From contig MU394053.1 of the NCBI GenBank assembly GCA_022578605.1, forward strand, positions 1,074,229 to 1,138,228: DNA of 64,000 nucleotides, read 5' to 3'. Source of the DNA: Camillea tinctor. Its lineage: Eukaryota; Ascomycota; Sordariomycetes; Xylariales; Xylariaceae. Positions 47,573-58,624 of the stretch are shown here, one piece after another. Both the position numbers and the translations under genes were made by a program. How positions within the stretch are numbered: position 1 is the first letter of the stretch; each line of letters starts with the position of its first letter. The notes below the pieces were generated by a model. That model searched no databases. It worked only from the letters and a program-made list of their open reading frames with translations, and was not told where the DNA came from.

Positions 47573-48164
47573 ACGATATTGAGAAGTTAAGGAGGTGACG
47601 GAACGACCTTTTTGAGAAGGAGAAACCACCCGGTTCTAGCCGCGAGGAGAACGAGAGCGAGAGAGGGATGGAAAGATGAGTGGGTAGTTGTGTGAGCTAG
47701 ACCAACAACCAACAACACAAATAATCTTTTTTTTATTTTTTTTGGATATCCAGCTCTCTGTTACGTTTGCTACCTACATATATATAACACCATTTGGGAA
47801 GAGGAGGGTTTATAGGCCTATTCCAGTCATACCACGAACAATGGACACATTCGATCTCATCCTCTGTTTCTATCCATACCTTTATACCATTGAAGCATGA
47901 GGGACATGGGAAGGCAGAGAGGAGACAGCAAATGGAAAAGAGAAAAAAAAAGAAACAATGAAAAAAAAATTATGATAAATCTTTTCATATGGCCCCTCAT
48001 CCAGTCCGAGAATCCGAAACCTATCATAACATACATCACTCTATCCCGATACAGATGAAAAGGGAGGAGGCTTTCCCGAAAATTACTAAGTTTATGTGTG
48101 TTGGCTAGTATATATGGTACCGTAGTATATACAGCATCAATTCTGTTATTTTATGTTGATGTTT

Positions 48165-48185
48165 CCCCCCCCCCCCCCCCCCCCC
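48165..48185. repeat. Poly(C)21 tract
   Basis: Twenty-one consecutive C residues, 205 nt before a poly(G)14 tract on the same strand. Confidence 0.97.
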
Positions 48186-48390
48186 ATCTGTCTCTACATT
48201 CACGCATAGCATATGAGGAGGAAAGTGAGGAAAGAAAAGAGAGAAGAGTTTGTTAAAGATCAGAAGTTTGCATGCATATCCCCATATTTTTTCCCTTTTT
48301 CATGACGCGGAAATGAACTTTTTAGTTCTATTTTGTATTTGTATGTTTTCACGTCGAACCTGTTCTATCTAGGTCGCATCTACTGCATAT

Positions 48391-48404
48391 GGGGGGGGGG
48401 GGGG
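48391..48404. repeat. Poly(G)14 tract
   Basis: Fourteen consecutive G residues, able in principle to pair with the poly(C) tract at 48165-48185. Confidence 0.97.
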
Positions 48405-48501
48405 TTTCTTCATATTAATGAAGGAAGAAGAGCAAGAGAATAAGAGAAGGGCTTATAATGGATATAATGAAATGAGATGACACCTAAATCTAAATGTATT
48501 T

Positions 48502-48522
48502 AGATGAGATGAGATGAGATGA
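48502..48522. repeat. (GATGA)n short tandem repeat
   Basis: About four GATGA units, then degenerating copies (aaataagatgaaatga). Confidence 0.8.
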
Positions 48523-49576
48523 AATAAGATGAAATGAAAATACACATCAAGATCGGTTACAACTTCATTTTACCTTACCTGACATTGCCGTGTGCTGTTG
48601 TATTGCACGTACGACTTGGTCCGTTCTACATACCTCAATTATACGTGCATAATCTAACCACCGCCCAAAAACACTATTTCTCCTCATCCGAAATCCGCTC
48701 CCTTTCAATTCCGAACCATTCTGAGCAATTCGCCGGCCAGCCCTACCTATACGAGCTCCATCCCCATCTCTATCATCCTTCTCCTCTCTTTCTCATTCCC
48801 CTAGCTTAACCACCCAAATCTCTACTATAACCCCACAAATTTTAAGAATAACAGGGTAATACACGGAACAAAGACAATTAGTACAGCTAATAAGGATTCC
48901 CTCTCTCTCTCTTAGCTTGGAAACCCAAGTTTCGGATCATCTTGCCGTAGGTCGTCGTGAGTGTGGATAAAAGGCGGCTGATACAACCTCCTGAGAATGT
49001 GGGCCCCTCTATTCCCCCTCCCAGCGAAATTTTGACTGGGGTTGCGAAACACCATCTACGGAGTAGAACGGATTCTCACAGAGCCGAATGGGAAAGGGTA
49101 GAATGAAGGATCCCCTACTGTTGCTACCTGCTCTTACTTAGGCGAGCTCCTAACAATTAAATATCACCCGGTGGATACTATGGAAATACGACAGACGAAG
49201 CACATGATGTTCACTATACGAGAGGCTCGAAACGCAGTTTATTTTTTATTTATTTTTTGGTCTTGGCTGGATTTGCCATTGGGAATTTCCATTCCGTTAG
49301 CTATGTGAATGATGTTTTGTAAAAACCACACATTGCAAATGGGTTTCTTGCTGAAAGCCGCAAGCCCATGGCCTCCCATCCTAATGTCATCATGACTCGG
49401 AGAATCTCATTAAAGACATCAACTTAGTATGAGCCAACGACAGCGCTGTTCCCTCCTGCGATGTAATGTTGAACTCGTCAGTAATGGCGATTTGGTCGCT
49501 TGTTCCGACGAGATCTCTTTTTATGGGTATGCGGTGGCATTCTCAGGCTCTATCGTTCGACCTCACATTCGCATAC

Positions 49577-50389
49577 CTATCTTGAAACCTGGCCGGCGAC
49601 GATTGAGCCCGTCTGGGAATCGTTCTTAGGACCGTTGCGTCCGGGGAACTATGGAAAAGAATATTACGTTAGCTTCTCTGTGCCGATTAAGTGTAGTCAA
49701 AGTACAGGGAATAAAGGAGTGGGACGCGAGAGCGTATGAATAGGACCTACCTCGGACTCCTGAAGACTACCACCCTCGAGAATCTTCTTAATCACCTCAT
49801 CGTCGGCATGGGTGCCGAACTCATTATCCAACGTGAGGTGGGATGCACCATCCATCTGGCCCTGGGCTCCGTGCCTATTTGCAAAGTGTTGCGTTAGCCG
49901 CCGAGTATGAAGAGAGGTTATTTTGCATGCTGATATCTGACGTCAAAAAGAAACATGGCATAATGCCCTCCATCCCATCCCTCATCCCGATGCGGGCGGC
50001 TAAAGCTGGTTGGTTGGTTGTGCCCAACTTATGATATAGAATCAAGAGGGGTATTACACCACCAACTCAGCTCGTAAGCGCCCAGGCGCGTAGGACTCGT
50101 TCGGCTGAAAGGATTTACCTCACCATGCCCGAACGTAGCCGATGTTTCGAATATTTCGAAGCATTTCGATTTAATTGCTCGAGAGTACAAATAAAGCAGC
50201 AGGGGAAAAGAATGGTCAAGCTTACTTGTGTGTTACGAAAACCTTGAAGGAGGACATGAAGTGAGCCATGGGCACCGACTTGTCACTCTGCCACTTCTTG
50301 TAGGTCTCGATGTCGTCAACGAAGACAATAAAGTCCTCGGCTTCGCCCTTGTAGTGGACCTTGACTTGAGTAGACTCGCCTTTAACCAT
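49577..50389 (-). CDS. RTC3: Rtc3-like SBDS-domain protein
   Basis: Three exons on the complement, 50226-50389, 49751-49874 and 49577-49648, encode 119 residues. The introns are 351 nt (49875-50225) and 102 nt (49649-49750). The protein is a stand-alone SBDS N-terminal-type domain like yeast Rtc3 (111 residues), a small stress-responsive cytoplasmic/nuclear protein linked to RNA metabolism. Family features are the KVHYKGEAEDFIVFVDD beginning, the FKVFVTHKHGAQGQMDGAS segment across the first junction and the acidic helix EVIKKILEGG. The first intron is unusually long for this window, but both of its ends are canonical (GTAAGC, ATAG) and the joined frame restores the family signature. The tail FPGRNGPKNDSQTGSIVAG is encoded by the last exon. 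The start is the first ATG of exon 1, and a probable leader-intron acceptor (TTTCCCAG) lies just upstream. Confidence 0.93.
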
Positions 50390-52136
50390 GTTGACGGTGA
50401 GGAGCGATGGTGGCTGGGAAAGATTGGTTTATTATGGTAGTTGGATTTGGTCGTGCAAGAATCGTACGAGAGGCGACGAGGGGAAATTCAGCACACGCTA
50501 TTGGTTGTAGTGAATACTATGTATATGTGTGTGTGTGATGTTTAGGTGATGGAGATGGTGATGATGGTAGTGGTAAGTAGTGGTTGTTGCAGTTGAAGTA
50601 GGTAGGATGGATGAATAGAGTAGCAAGGTAGGACGTCGGGTGGTTTATCAAGAAATGAGAAAGTTTAAAGTTCTCTTAGCCTGAGTTAGGTATGATGATT
50701 GGAATTTGAGTAACTTCCCCTCCTAAAGGCAATGACAAAGGAGCTCATATACTTCTTTCCCTCCTGCCGATTTGCTAAGCTTCTCGCCATAGCAAACAGA
50801 CTCTAAGTCGTTACGTCATTACGATCGGGAAACCACATGCGACAGCTTCCTTGCCCCGCCTACCCGCTTACCTGCCGCCTGGACTGATGTACCTCTGTAG
50901 TACAGGAATACACTCTTTGTTATACTGTATACATCAACTAAGTACCTATCTGCAATGTAATTAATTCCCTTTCCTTCCTACTCCTAAACCAACTTGTTGT
51001 CTAACTACATAGTAGGATGTATCTATTATTTTTTGGTGTTCCTGCGCCAACTTCTACATTGAGACATTCACAGACACCCTTACACGTAATAAAATATCCT
51101 ACGTCACCGATGGATCGCCCTGCAGTGCCCCCCCCTCCCCCCCACTCACAAAAACGTCCACTACGAGCATAAGCTCTGGCTGGCCGCTTCCAGCTCCACA
51201 ATCCCCAATTTAGTAATTACCTGAACTATACGTAATGCCTAGATGGAGGTAGCACCTACTATACACTACAGTATTCAAGATGTTAGGTATTATTCACACA
51301 AAGTACATCTCAAGGAACTTACCTGGTGGTGGTACCTAATCTATATCCGGAAAATGACTTACAGATGACAAGAAATAAAAATTCCGATTACCTAGTGATC
51401 GACACGAGGCTACAAGGACACCACTCAACTTGAGGCGGGAGCACCCGACTTATTAGCCATTGAAGTGGCAATACTCATGTGCTTAGGTACTAGGTAGGTA
51501 ATTCCAAGTTATGCCGTTATACTTATCCCACAATTTATGTAAAAGATAGTTATTTTTTTGCGAGAATAAGTACAGTTCGCATTGGTTGCAGCCTATTTAC
51601 ATATCTAGGCTTGGCCTCCAAAGAGACGTATTGGAGTAACTTAGTTTAACTATATACAAGCGAATAAGCCAATAATGCGGCAAGTTGCGTGTCCAAGCCC
51701 GGGAACCCCCAACCATTGTAATATGAAGAGACGGGGAGAAGGGGGAGAGGAGTGGTAAAACAAAATAGAGGTAAAAAGAAAAGCAAAGAAAGACGGTAAC
51801 TGATTCCTGATCAAAAAATCCATGGGGGTATTTGGTTCCAATAAAGTCGTTACAAAGAAAAATGTAGAAGGTAAAAGGACAGGAGGAAAACCAAGACGAA
51901 TGACTGATGATGATAATGAATGGTATAAGTCGACGTTTCCCCTCCAAAGCAAAGCAAAGCAAAATAAAAGAAACCCTTCCTAAACATGTGCCTAAGCCTG
52001 AATAGCCAAACGTTATAAGTATAATACCAGTCCTGCGCCCCTAACCTTGATGTGTTTGTGTATTTTTTTTTCTAACTTTCCATTCCTGTAAGAAGTGTGT
52101 CGTGAATTCGTTCCTTTTTCTTTCTTTTTGATACTT
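50390..52136. other. Intergenic, 1.7 kb, upstream of the Rtc3-like gene
   Basis: It holds the Rtc3-like promoter and the 3' flank of the RhoGEF gene. Purine-rich repeats (gatggtgatgatggtagtgg) occur near 50545-50580. No gene supported. Confidence 0.6.
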
Positions 52137-55100
52137 TCAGCGAAAGAAACTCCTAAGGCCAGATGCTACGAAGTTCCTGTTGATGGTGCCAACTCGAGAC
52201 CATCTTCTAGGGGATCTAGGGCTGCCAAGATCGCCTGGTGTCGAATTCAACTTTTCGACGCTTCGAAACACAGCCGTCCTCTTCTTAGTTGAACTAGGTG
52301 TCGATGTACCGGACGGAGGGGTTTGCCGCATCTGCTGCAGGCTGTTCGTAGACGTTGTCCGTAGAGCTGAGGCGCCAAATTCTTTATCATCACACCATTC
52401 TGCCTCTAGCTGAACAGGATTATGTCTCCTGACTGTGGATGATAGTGCAGTTCCATCGGCCATCAGAAAGCTCGTACTGGCACTGCTGCTTCTTTCCGAC
52501 TCGTCTCGGATAACAGGTAATTTTTGGCCATTGTCTTCGCTAGCTGTGTGACTTTCAGCTGAAGACAACATTGACGCTTCGCTGTTGGTTCTGCTGCGCG
52601 GGTCTCCGTGTCCATGGACATAAACTGGTTCTCCATCGCCCAGCTTTGTCATATTTCCTGAACTCGCTGATCGCTTCGCAAATGAGCCGGTGATGCTAGC
52701 AACACTCAATTTTCGCATCATAGTTGAGGCTGAGCTGCGGACAAGATTTTCACTCCTCGAACGGCTTGTTATGCCAGGGAAAGGCAATACCTTGCGACTC
52801 CAGACATCTGCTAGTAGAGCCTCTAAGCGAGCTCGCTCCGACCGCGAGGGGGCGAGAACTGGTACTCGCGCATTTGTTGTCAACAGTGACTGTGAACGGT
52901 TTATTGACGCTGTAGAAGTGTTCGAGGAAGGGTCTTTCATAGTTGTCGTATTCCTAAGTATTACCTGACACAACTGGGACTTCGGCCCAACCGTGGTCGC
53001 CCTATGAATAGAGAGGCGACGAGCGACAGTGCCTAAGGCTGTTAGCCAACGAAACGAACGAGGCTAGCAATAATTATGGCACTCACCTGGCTTCCCAAAC
53101 ACTGTGCCGAGACTCTTGATATTAAGAGCAATCGAGCTGTAAAATGCCGGTTCCGACCACGCTTGACTCTCCATCGAGCTAGTACGTAGAAGATGAGCGC
53201 GCCATTCCATCTCTTCTTTGGGGGAACAGGCTGTCATGATCATTTCGTATAGCTGATGATCAGCTTCGAAGACAAGTTTCCAAGAGAAAGGGGCTGTATG
53301 GCATTGTAGACCTGGGTAAACTCCGTAAGCGTATTATTCTATACGACAAAGCAACCAACGAGGGTTCTTTCTTACCTCGACCATTGTCAACATCTTCAAG
53401 TTTGACACTATCCAAACTGATACAGGCCTGGATGGTATATACCTGATCTGTCTTGCCAGCAGTAGCGAGACATAAGCAATCTCTGTACAGGATTGAGACC
53501 ATGTACTGGCCACTTACGCCCTCTCTTGTTTGCCAACAAACGTGCAACGCACCGCAGAGACGGACCTGTCCAAAGGAGCGTATGGCTGTTTTGGAAGGAG
53601 CATCTACTGTCTTTCGGGGTGTTAATGATGAATTACACAATGTAACAATGGGTCCCTCACCTGGTTAGGGAACACCAGACGATCTTGAAGTGTCCATGTT
53701 TGCTCCATTTTGACTTTCATGTCAGGGTCATTATGAGCGCGGTTGATCTCCGAAGTAGCCTCACGCAATCGTACGAGAACATTCTCAATTTCCATGTGAG
53801 AGCTGGGACAGTCACAGACGGGTGTATATTTCAGCAGCTCCGCAAAGAGGAGAGGATATCTGCAGATTCTTTGGATAGGCTGTCTATCGTTAGTATCTAC
53901 TCCGTATATAAGAGAGAACAGCCCGGCATACCTTGACTAAGAGATCACCGATAGTAAGTGACTTCTTGGAGTGATCCAGATGATTATTGCTGGAACCGAG
54001 TGAAGCAGCCAGGGCTTCCAGACCCTTCTGGTATGTTTCCCACTGAGGTAGCGTTCGGTGAGTAGAGGCAATATCCTTCATCATTATCTCGTATTTTGCA
54101 CTATACTCTTCGTAGATGAAGAAACGGTTCATCTAGTATTCCTGTCAGTAACTTATGATGCTATCGTTTTCTATGATCTGAAACTTGGCGAGGTGGGGGG
54201 GAGACATGACATACCCTCTTCCCAAATACTTGGGCGACCTCGGCCACGACGGCAGGCTCGGCTGTCACACTAGGAACATCTTGAAGCAAAGGCTTTCCTC
54301 TCTTGTCACCTGGGGCGGAATCTAAACTACGCCATCGATGGTGTCTCCTGCTCAACGGTGGATTAGAAATCGAAATTCGCTCTGGCTGCGTATACTCGGA
54401 ATTGGGCACTACTCGGTGGAGCTCTCCAAGAATCTCTTCGTGGAGCTCAACGATATCCGTCAGATTTCTGTTGATCGAAGATCGTAGACCCTGGTGCACA
54501 CTCGGCAAAGAAGCTAATATCGTGACATATACCTAGGATGTTGTGAGCACTAGCCAAACCACAACCTGACAACAACTCACATTCATGAGGAATTTGATGT
54601 CCCCAATATAGTTCTCTTCAGTGTTAATAATTTCCTCAAGAATACGACGCCTTTGCAGCAGGCGCTCCGTCACCGCTTGGTCCATTATCACGGGTCGGTC
54701 GAAGCACGTACTGTCCTCGGAGCACCGGGGAGCTGACATAGAGCCGCGACTGCTGTGGTCTGCTCTAGTGTGAATAGATGAGCGGGCAGTGTGTCTCCGA
54801 GGGCGCGTGACAACGCTGGTACTTGCAAGACTTATGCTCGCGCTCCGGACACCCGCTACGAAGCAATAAGAAGACCCCGAAGATGATTGTCGGTGGCCAT
54901 ATGTTGTCTGCTGATCGTCGAGAAAAAATTCGGGGAAAGGCTCGGCTTCACTGTTAACATGGTGGTCCTTCTGGCGATGCGCCCGCCTGTGTAGATTCTT
55001 CATCCATTTATGAAATGGTTTCGCCATGCCGGGTGAGGCGTCACCCCCGTTCACATTGCTACCATCGTCCTCGAGTGATAAGGTGGGCAGCTCGGCATAA

Positions 55101-55342
55101 TCCCTCGGTTTCCCTTCATCATTCTCCAAAGTCAAACCTAGGAGGGCCATGTTATCCAACGTCTTCCAATCCTCCTCGCCATCAGTGCGAAAAAGATCAA
55201 GGTCATCGAGACCAAGCTCGGGGTTGGTCTGATTTAGTTTGAGAGCCGCAAGGGTTGCCCAACCGGTACTTCCCGACATGTATAGTGAACTATTCCGTGA
55301 ACAGGGTCGAGGCGATTCGCCGGCGAGGAGGGCCAGAGCCAT
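52137..55342 (-). CDS. RhoGEF with DH and PH domains
   Basis: Seven exons on the complement: 54581-55342, 54215-54532, 53932-54132, 53661-53879, 53376-53610, 53087-53311 and 52137-53032. They encode 951 residues; introns are 48-82 nt. It should exchange GDP for GTP on a Rho-type GTPase, acting in polarity and wall integrity. Residues 1-225 are disordered and acidic, with ELGLDDLDLFRTDGEEDW. The DH domain covers about 228-495 (RRRILEEIINTEENYIGDI at its start, PIQRICRYPLLFAELLKY near 430) and contains an insert rich in Pro and Arg. The PH region covers about 503-630 (FGQVRLCGALHVCWQT, then APFSWKLVFEADHQLYEM). A Ser-rich tail contains ARRLSIHRATTVGPKS near 657 and ends RSFFR. There is no CNH or DEP domain, so it is not a Rom2-type GEF. 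The start chosen is MALALLAGES; the frame stays open for 78 further codons upstream, so the N-terminus is uncertain. Confidence 0.92.
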
Positions 55343-57157
55343 GGCGTAGGAGAAGATGCTGGCCAAGAAAAACTGGACCAAGAAAAATGATGATGCAAAA
55401 TTGGATTCCAAAGACTCCAAAGATTGCGATACAACCAAAACCGGGGGGATACGAGGCCAGGAATTCAAAACATAATTATCAACACGAAGAAGGGAATGAT
55501 GTAGAAGAAGACAAGACAACGTAGACCAGAGCGGATCCAAGTACCGAGTAAGTGAGAGATGCCACCAAAAGCTCACTCACACAATAAAGTCAATTAATTG
55601 GTTACGCTCGGAAGCTGAGCCATAGAAATAAACCACAAGCCAATAAGTACAATAAGAGAGGGCCAGAACAGGATAGAACAAAACAAAACAGAGAGAAAGA
55701 ACAAATGAAGAAAACCCAGTTCAGTTTAGTCTTAGGCCAAAGTGAAAAAGATATGAGATGAGAGATGAGATGGGCTCAAACTACCTGCTAGTCTAGGTTT
55801 TTTTTTTTTTGGCGATATTGATAAGAAGGTGGGCGAGAGTGGATGAGTGGGTAGGTTATAAGGTAGGTTGTGAGGTAGGGGGATGGGATGTAAGTTTGTA
55901 GTTCAAAGTTTATTACCGTTCTTACCGTACCCTGCCCAACCACATGAACGAAGGAAGAAGGAAGAACGAAAAACGAAGAACGAAGAACGGAAAGAAGCAC
56001 GAGAATTCTTCAGTAACAACGAAAGTGCCAGTAGTTCTTAACCCGTTCGAGGTGTCCTAAAGTTAATGTTTATTGGGAATGTGACACAAGGTCGCGGGAA
56101 GGTTCACGTCGGGGGAGGGATGTACGAAGTTACTTAGGTTAAGTTAGTAGTATGAACCATGTAGACATGAGAGAAAGAAAGGGAGATAGCTGAGAGGAGC
56201 TAGGAAAGAGCTGCGTCATATTATCCATGTTGGTACGGAAACATTCTGGCGTGGCTGCAATCACTGGCGACATTCCGATGTGCCCAAATGGTGATCCGCA
56301 TTCGCATTTCCGCAGAAATTCTGGACCATGTTGTCATCGAAAAGGACCGGGCGAGTCCACCAGACTAATCGATAAATAGAGATAAATGTTTCTCTCTTTC
56401 TTCTGTCTCTCTCTCTTTTTAACATGGGTTGAATTAAGTTGCGGAGAACGGGAAACGACAGGTGCATGAGAGCTATATGTTGATGTTGTGATGCCTTGTT
56501 CTACGTTGATTGTTGATGTTGTGATATGTAGCAATACCCGAGACCTCTCTGTTTCTCTTTATTTCCCTCTTTCTTTCTTTCTTTCTTTTATTGACTCGTT
56601 CTTCTCTTGTGTACCACCCGGTTATAGTTCCTCTTACTACTTCGACATGGTTTAGTGAGTGGAGGGTTTTTTTTTTATGTCGGAAGTTATGTGTCTGTGT
56701 GTACGTGTATTGCGTCCTGTAGTGTAGACGCGAATGTGATGGATGCGGTTTAAAGCAAGCAATAACTTAAAAATAAATATGCTCGACTTTTCTAATTTGG
56801 GCCAACTAAATAGATCGAAAGGATCTAAAGGGTCCCAGATCCACTATTGCCAAGCCTATATCAGTTGCAGGCGGGTCTAGGTATGTACTTAGGTACCTGA
56901 GCTGCTGAGGAAGGGAGGGAAAAAAAGACAAGCCACACTCAGCTGGCTAAGACCCTGTAACTTCCAAATTAAAGCCACACCGGCACTTACCTCAGCTGTT
57001 CGCTTAACCTATTGCACGTTATCTCCACACCCACAATCCACTTTTTTTTTTTTAATCTCAACCAAAAAGAACTTCTGGAAATATTTCCCTTTACCTAACC
57101 CGCGAAAAGTTCTACTAACCACCAACACCCAGCAACAACCCCATCACCACCGACGAG
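55343..57157. other. Divergent promoter region of RhoGEF and eL36 genes
   Basis: 1.8 kb. It contains a T-tract at about 55799, a (GATGA)-like patch near 55755, a CTTT run near 56570 and a T-tract near 57042. The RhoGEF frame continues open to 55576. No other gene supported. Confidence 0.6.
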
Positions 57158-57960
57158 ATGGCAAAGGAGGCTCCCGCCCGTACTGGGCTTACCATTGGTA
57201 TTTATCCTCTCCCTTCCATTATTCAGTTCTTGTATTTGTCGCTAGACGATAAAGAAGAAGAAGAAGAAGGAAAAAGAGACGAGAAAAGAGACATAGTAAC
57301 TGACGTTTGGGATTTTCCTCATAGGTATCAACCACGGCCATGTAAGATGAGATCTCTTCCCCCCTCTCTGATCCAATTTTATTGGAATCAATCTTCAGCC
57401 ATTTAGCATATCGTCTCACCTCGTGGAGGTCTCTGCTATTTTTTTCTCTCTTTGTTCCGCAAAGTTATCACAAAAAAATCTTGCAGATGAGGACGTTTGG
57501 GCTGACTTGAGGGGCGTTATCCGTCGCATCGTATAGAAAACCACTCCCCGTGTCCAGAAGCAGCGTGTTTCGCGCTCCAAGGGCCACCTGAGCAAGCGCA
57601 CCGCTTTCGTCAGGTAAAGTCATATACCTTCTCTCGTTATCTATATCAATGCTCTTGGAAGAATGTCTAGGCTAATGTGTGTTCTTCTACTCTTGCAGAG
57701 ACGTCGTTAAGGAGGTCGCTGGTCTTGCTCCCTACGAGCGCCGCGTTATCGAATTGCTGCGCAACAGCCGGGACAAGCGTGCCCGTAAGCTGGCCAAGAA
57801 GCGGCTCGGTACCTTCGGCCGTGCCAAGGTACGTTGGATTCCTCCCTCCATGCTACTATATCTTGAATGAATCAGTCGACTAACCATATATTCCATCGTA
57901 CAGAGAAAGGTCGACGAGCTCCAGCGTGTCATCGCCGAGGCCCGCAGAGCCGGTCACTAA
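57158..57960 (+). CDS. RPL36: 60S ribosomal protein eL36
   Basis: Five exons (57158-57197, 57325-57341, 57537-57613, 57699-57828, 57904-57960) encode 106 residues, the usual size for eL36 of the large cytosolic ribosomal subunit. The joined protein begins [20 protein letters not shown] and continues [20 protein letters not shown], then [19 protein letters not shown], and ends IAEARRAGH, all characteristic of the family. Exon 2 is a 17-nt microexon encoding the end of Gly-Ile-Asn-His-Gly-His; without it the frame is lost. Introns (127, 195, 85 and 75 nt) have canonical GT/AG ends, crowded at the 5' end of the gene as is common for ribosomal protein genes. Strong C-ending codons agree with high expression. 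Confidence 0.98.
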
Positions 57961-58624
57961 GCGATGGCAACCAGCCAACCAACCGCTCGCTCGTGGTAGT
58001 GACTTTGAGGGTCATTTCCCCCGACAACCATGGATATAGGACTGTGTGTGGAAGGAGAATTCCAATTCAGCAAAGCTCAGCACGTCCTGGCAGCGTCGTT
58101 GTCTCGGGAATGGGTCTTGACCCCCCTATCACCCAAAGGGATCATGATTTCCGGGCAGATAGTCTTTTTTTATAAGCAGCTACTGAGATACCAAAAAGGG
58201 TTACTACGAATGAGAAAAAACTTCACGAACACTACTACTTCTGTGCTATTATATTTATGTCTATTTTGGTATCCTGCGATGGGATGAGTAGGAAACCCTT
58301 GTGATATTCGATGATGACACTACACGCACTTATGTCTACGCTTTAAAATGTCCAGAGTCTGCCGGTTGAATAATGCCCATCGTCTCTCCTTTGAAAGGGC
58401 TCCCCGCCATCATAATAAATCCATTCATGATGTACGAGCTATTGCGTCTAGTACTAACGTTACCCCTTTATTAGCAGTGTAATTCAAGACCTTACTCCTA
58501 ATGATGACAAGACAATCACTTCATCGCTTCCCAAACACAACCTGACAATATACTATATACACATCTCTCCCCTTCTCTCTCTATTTACTTCTCTCCTTTT
58601 CTTTTTTTCTTCACATTAGCCCTA
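57961..58624. other. Intergenic between convergent eL36 and UBX genes
   Basis: 664 nt of 3' flanking sequence for both genes, ending in a CT-rich and T-rich stretch next to the UBX stop codon. Nothing else seen. Confidence 0.7.

Larger units (their letters stand above)
47573..49576. other. Intergenic, 2 kb, between convergent genes
   Basis: It contains a poly(C)21 at 48165-48185, a poly(G)14 at 48391-48404, a GATGA pentamer run near 48502-48522 and a TACGGAGTA word at 49057. No gene supported. Confidence 0.6.
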
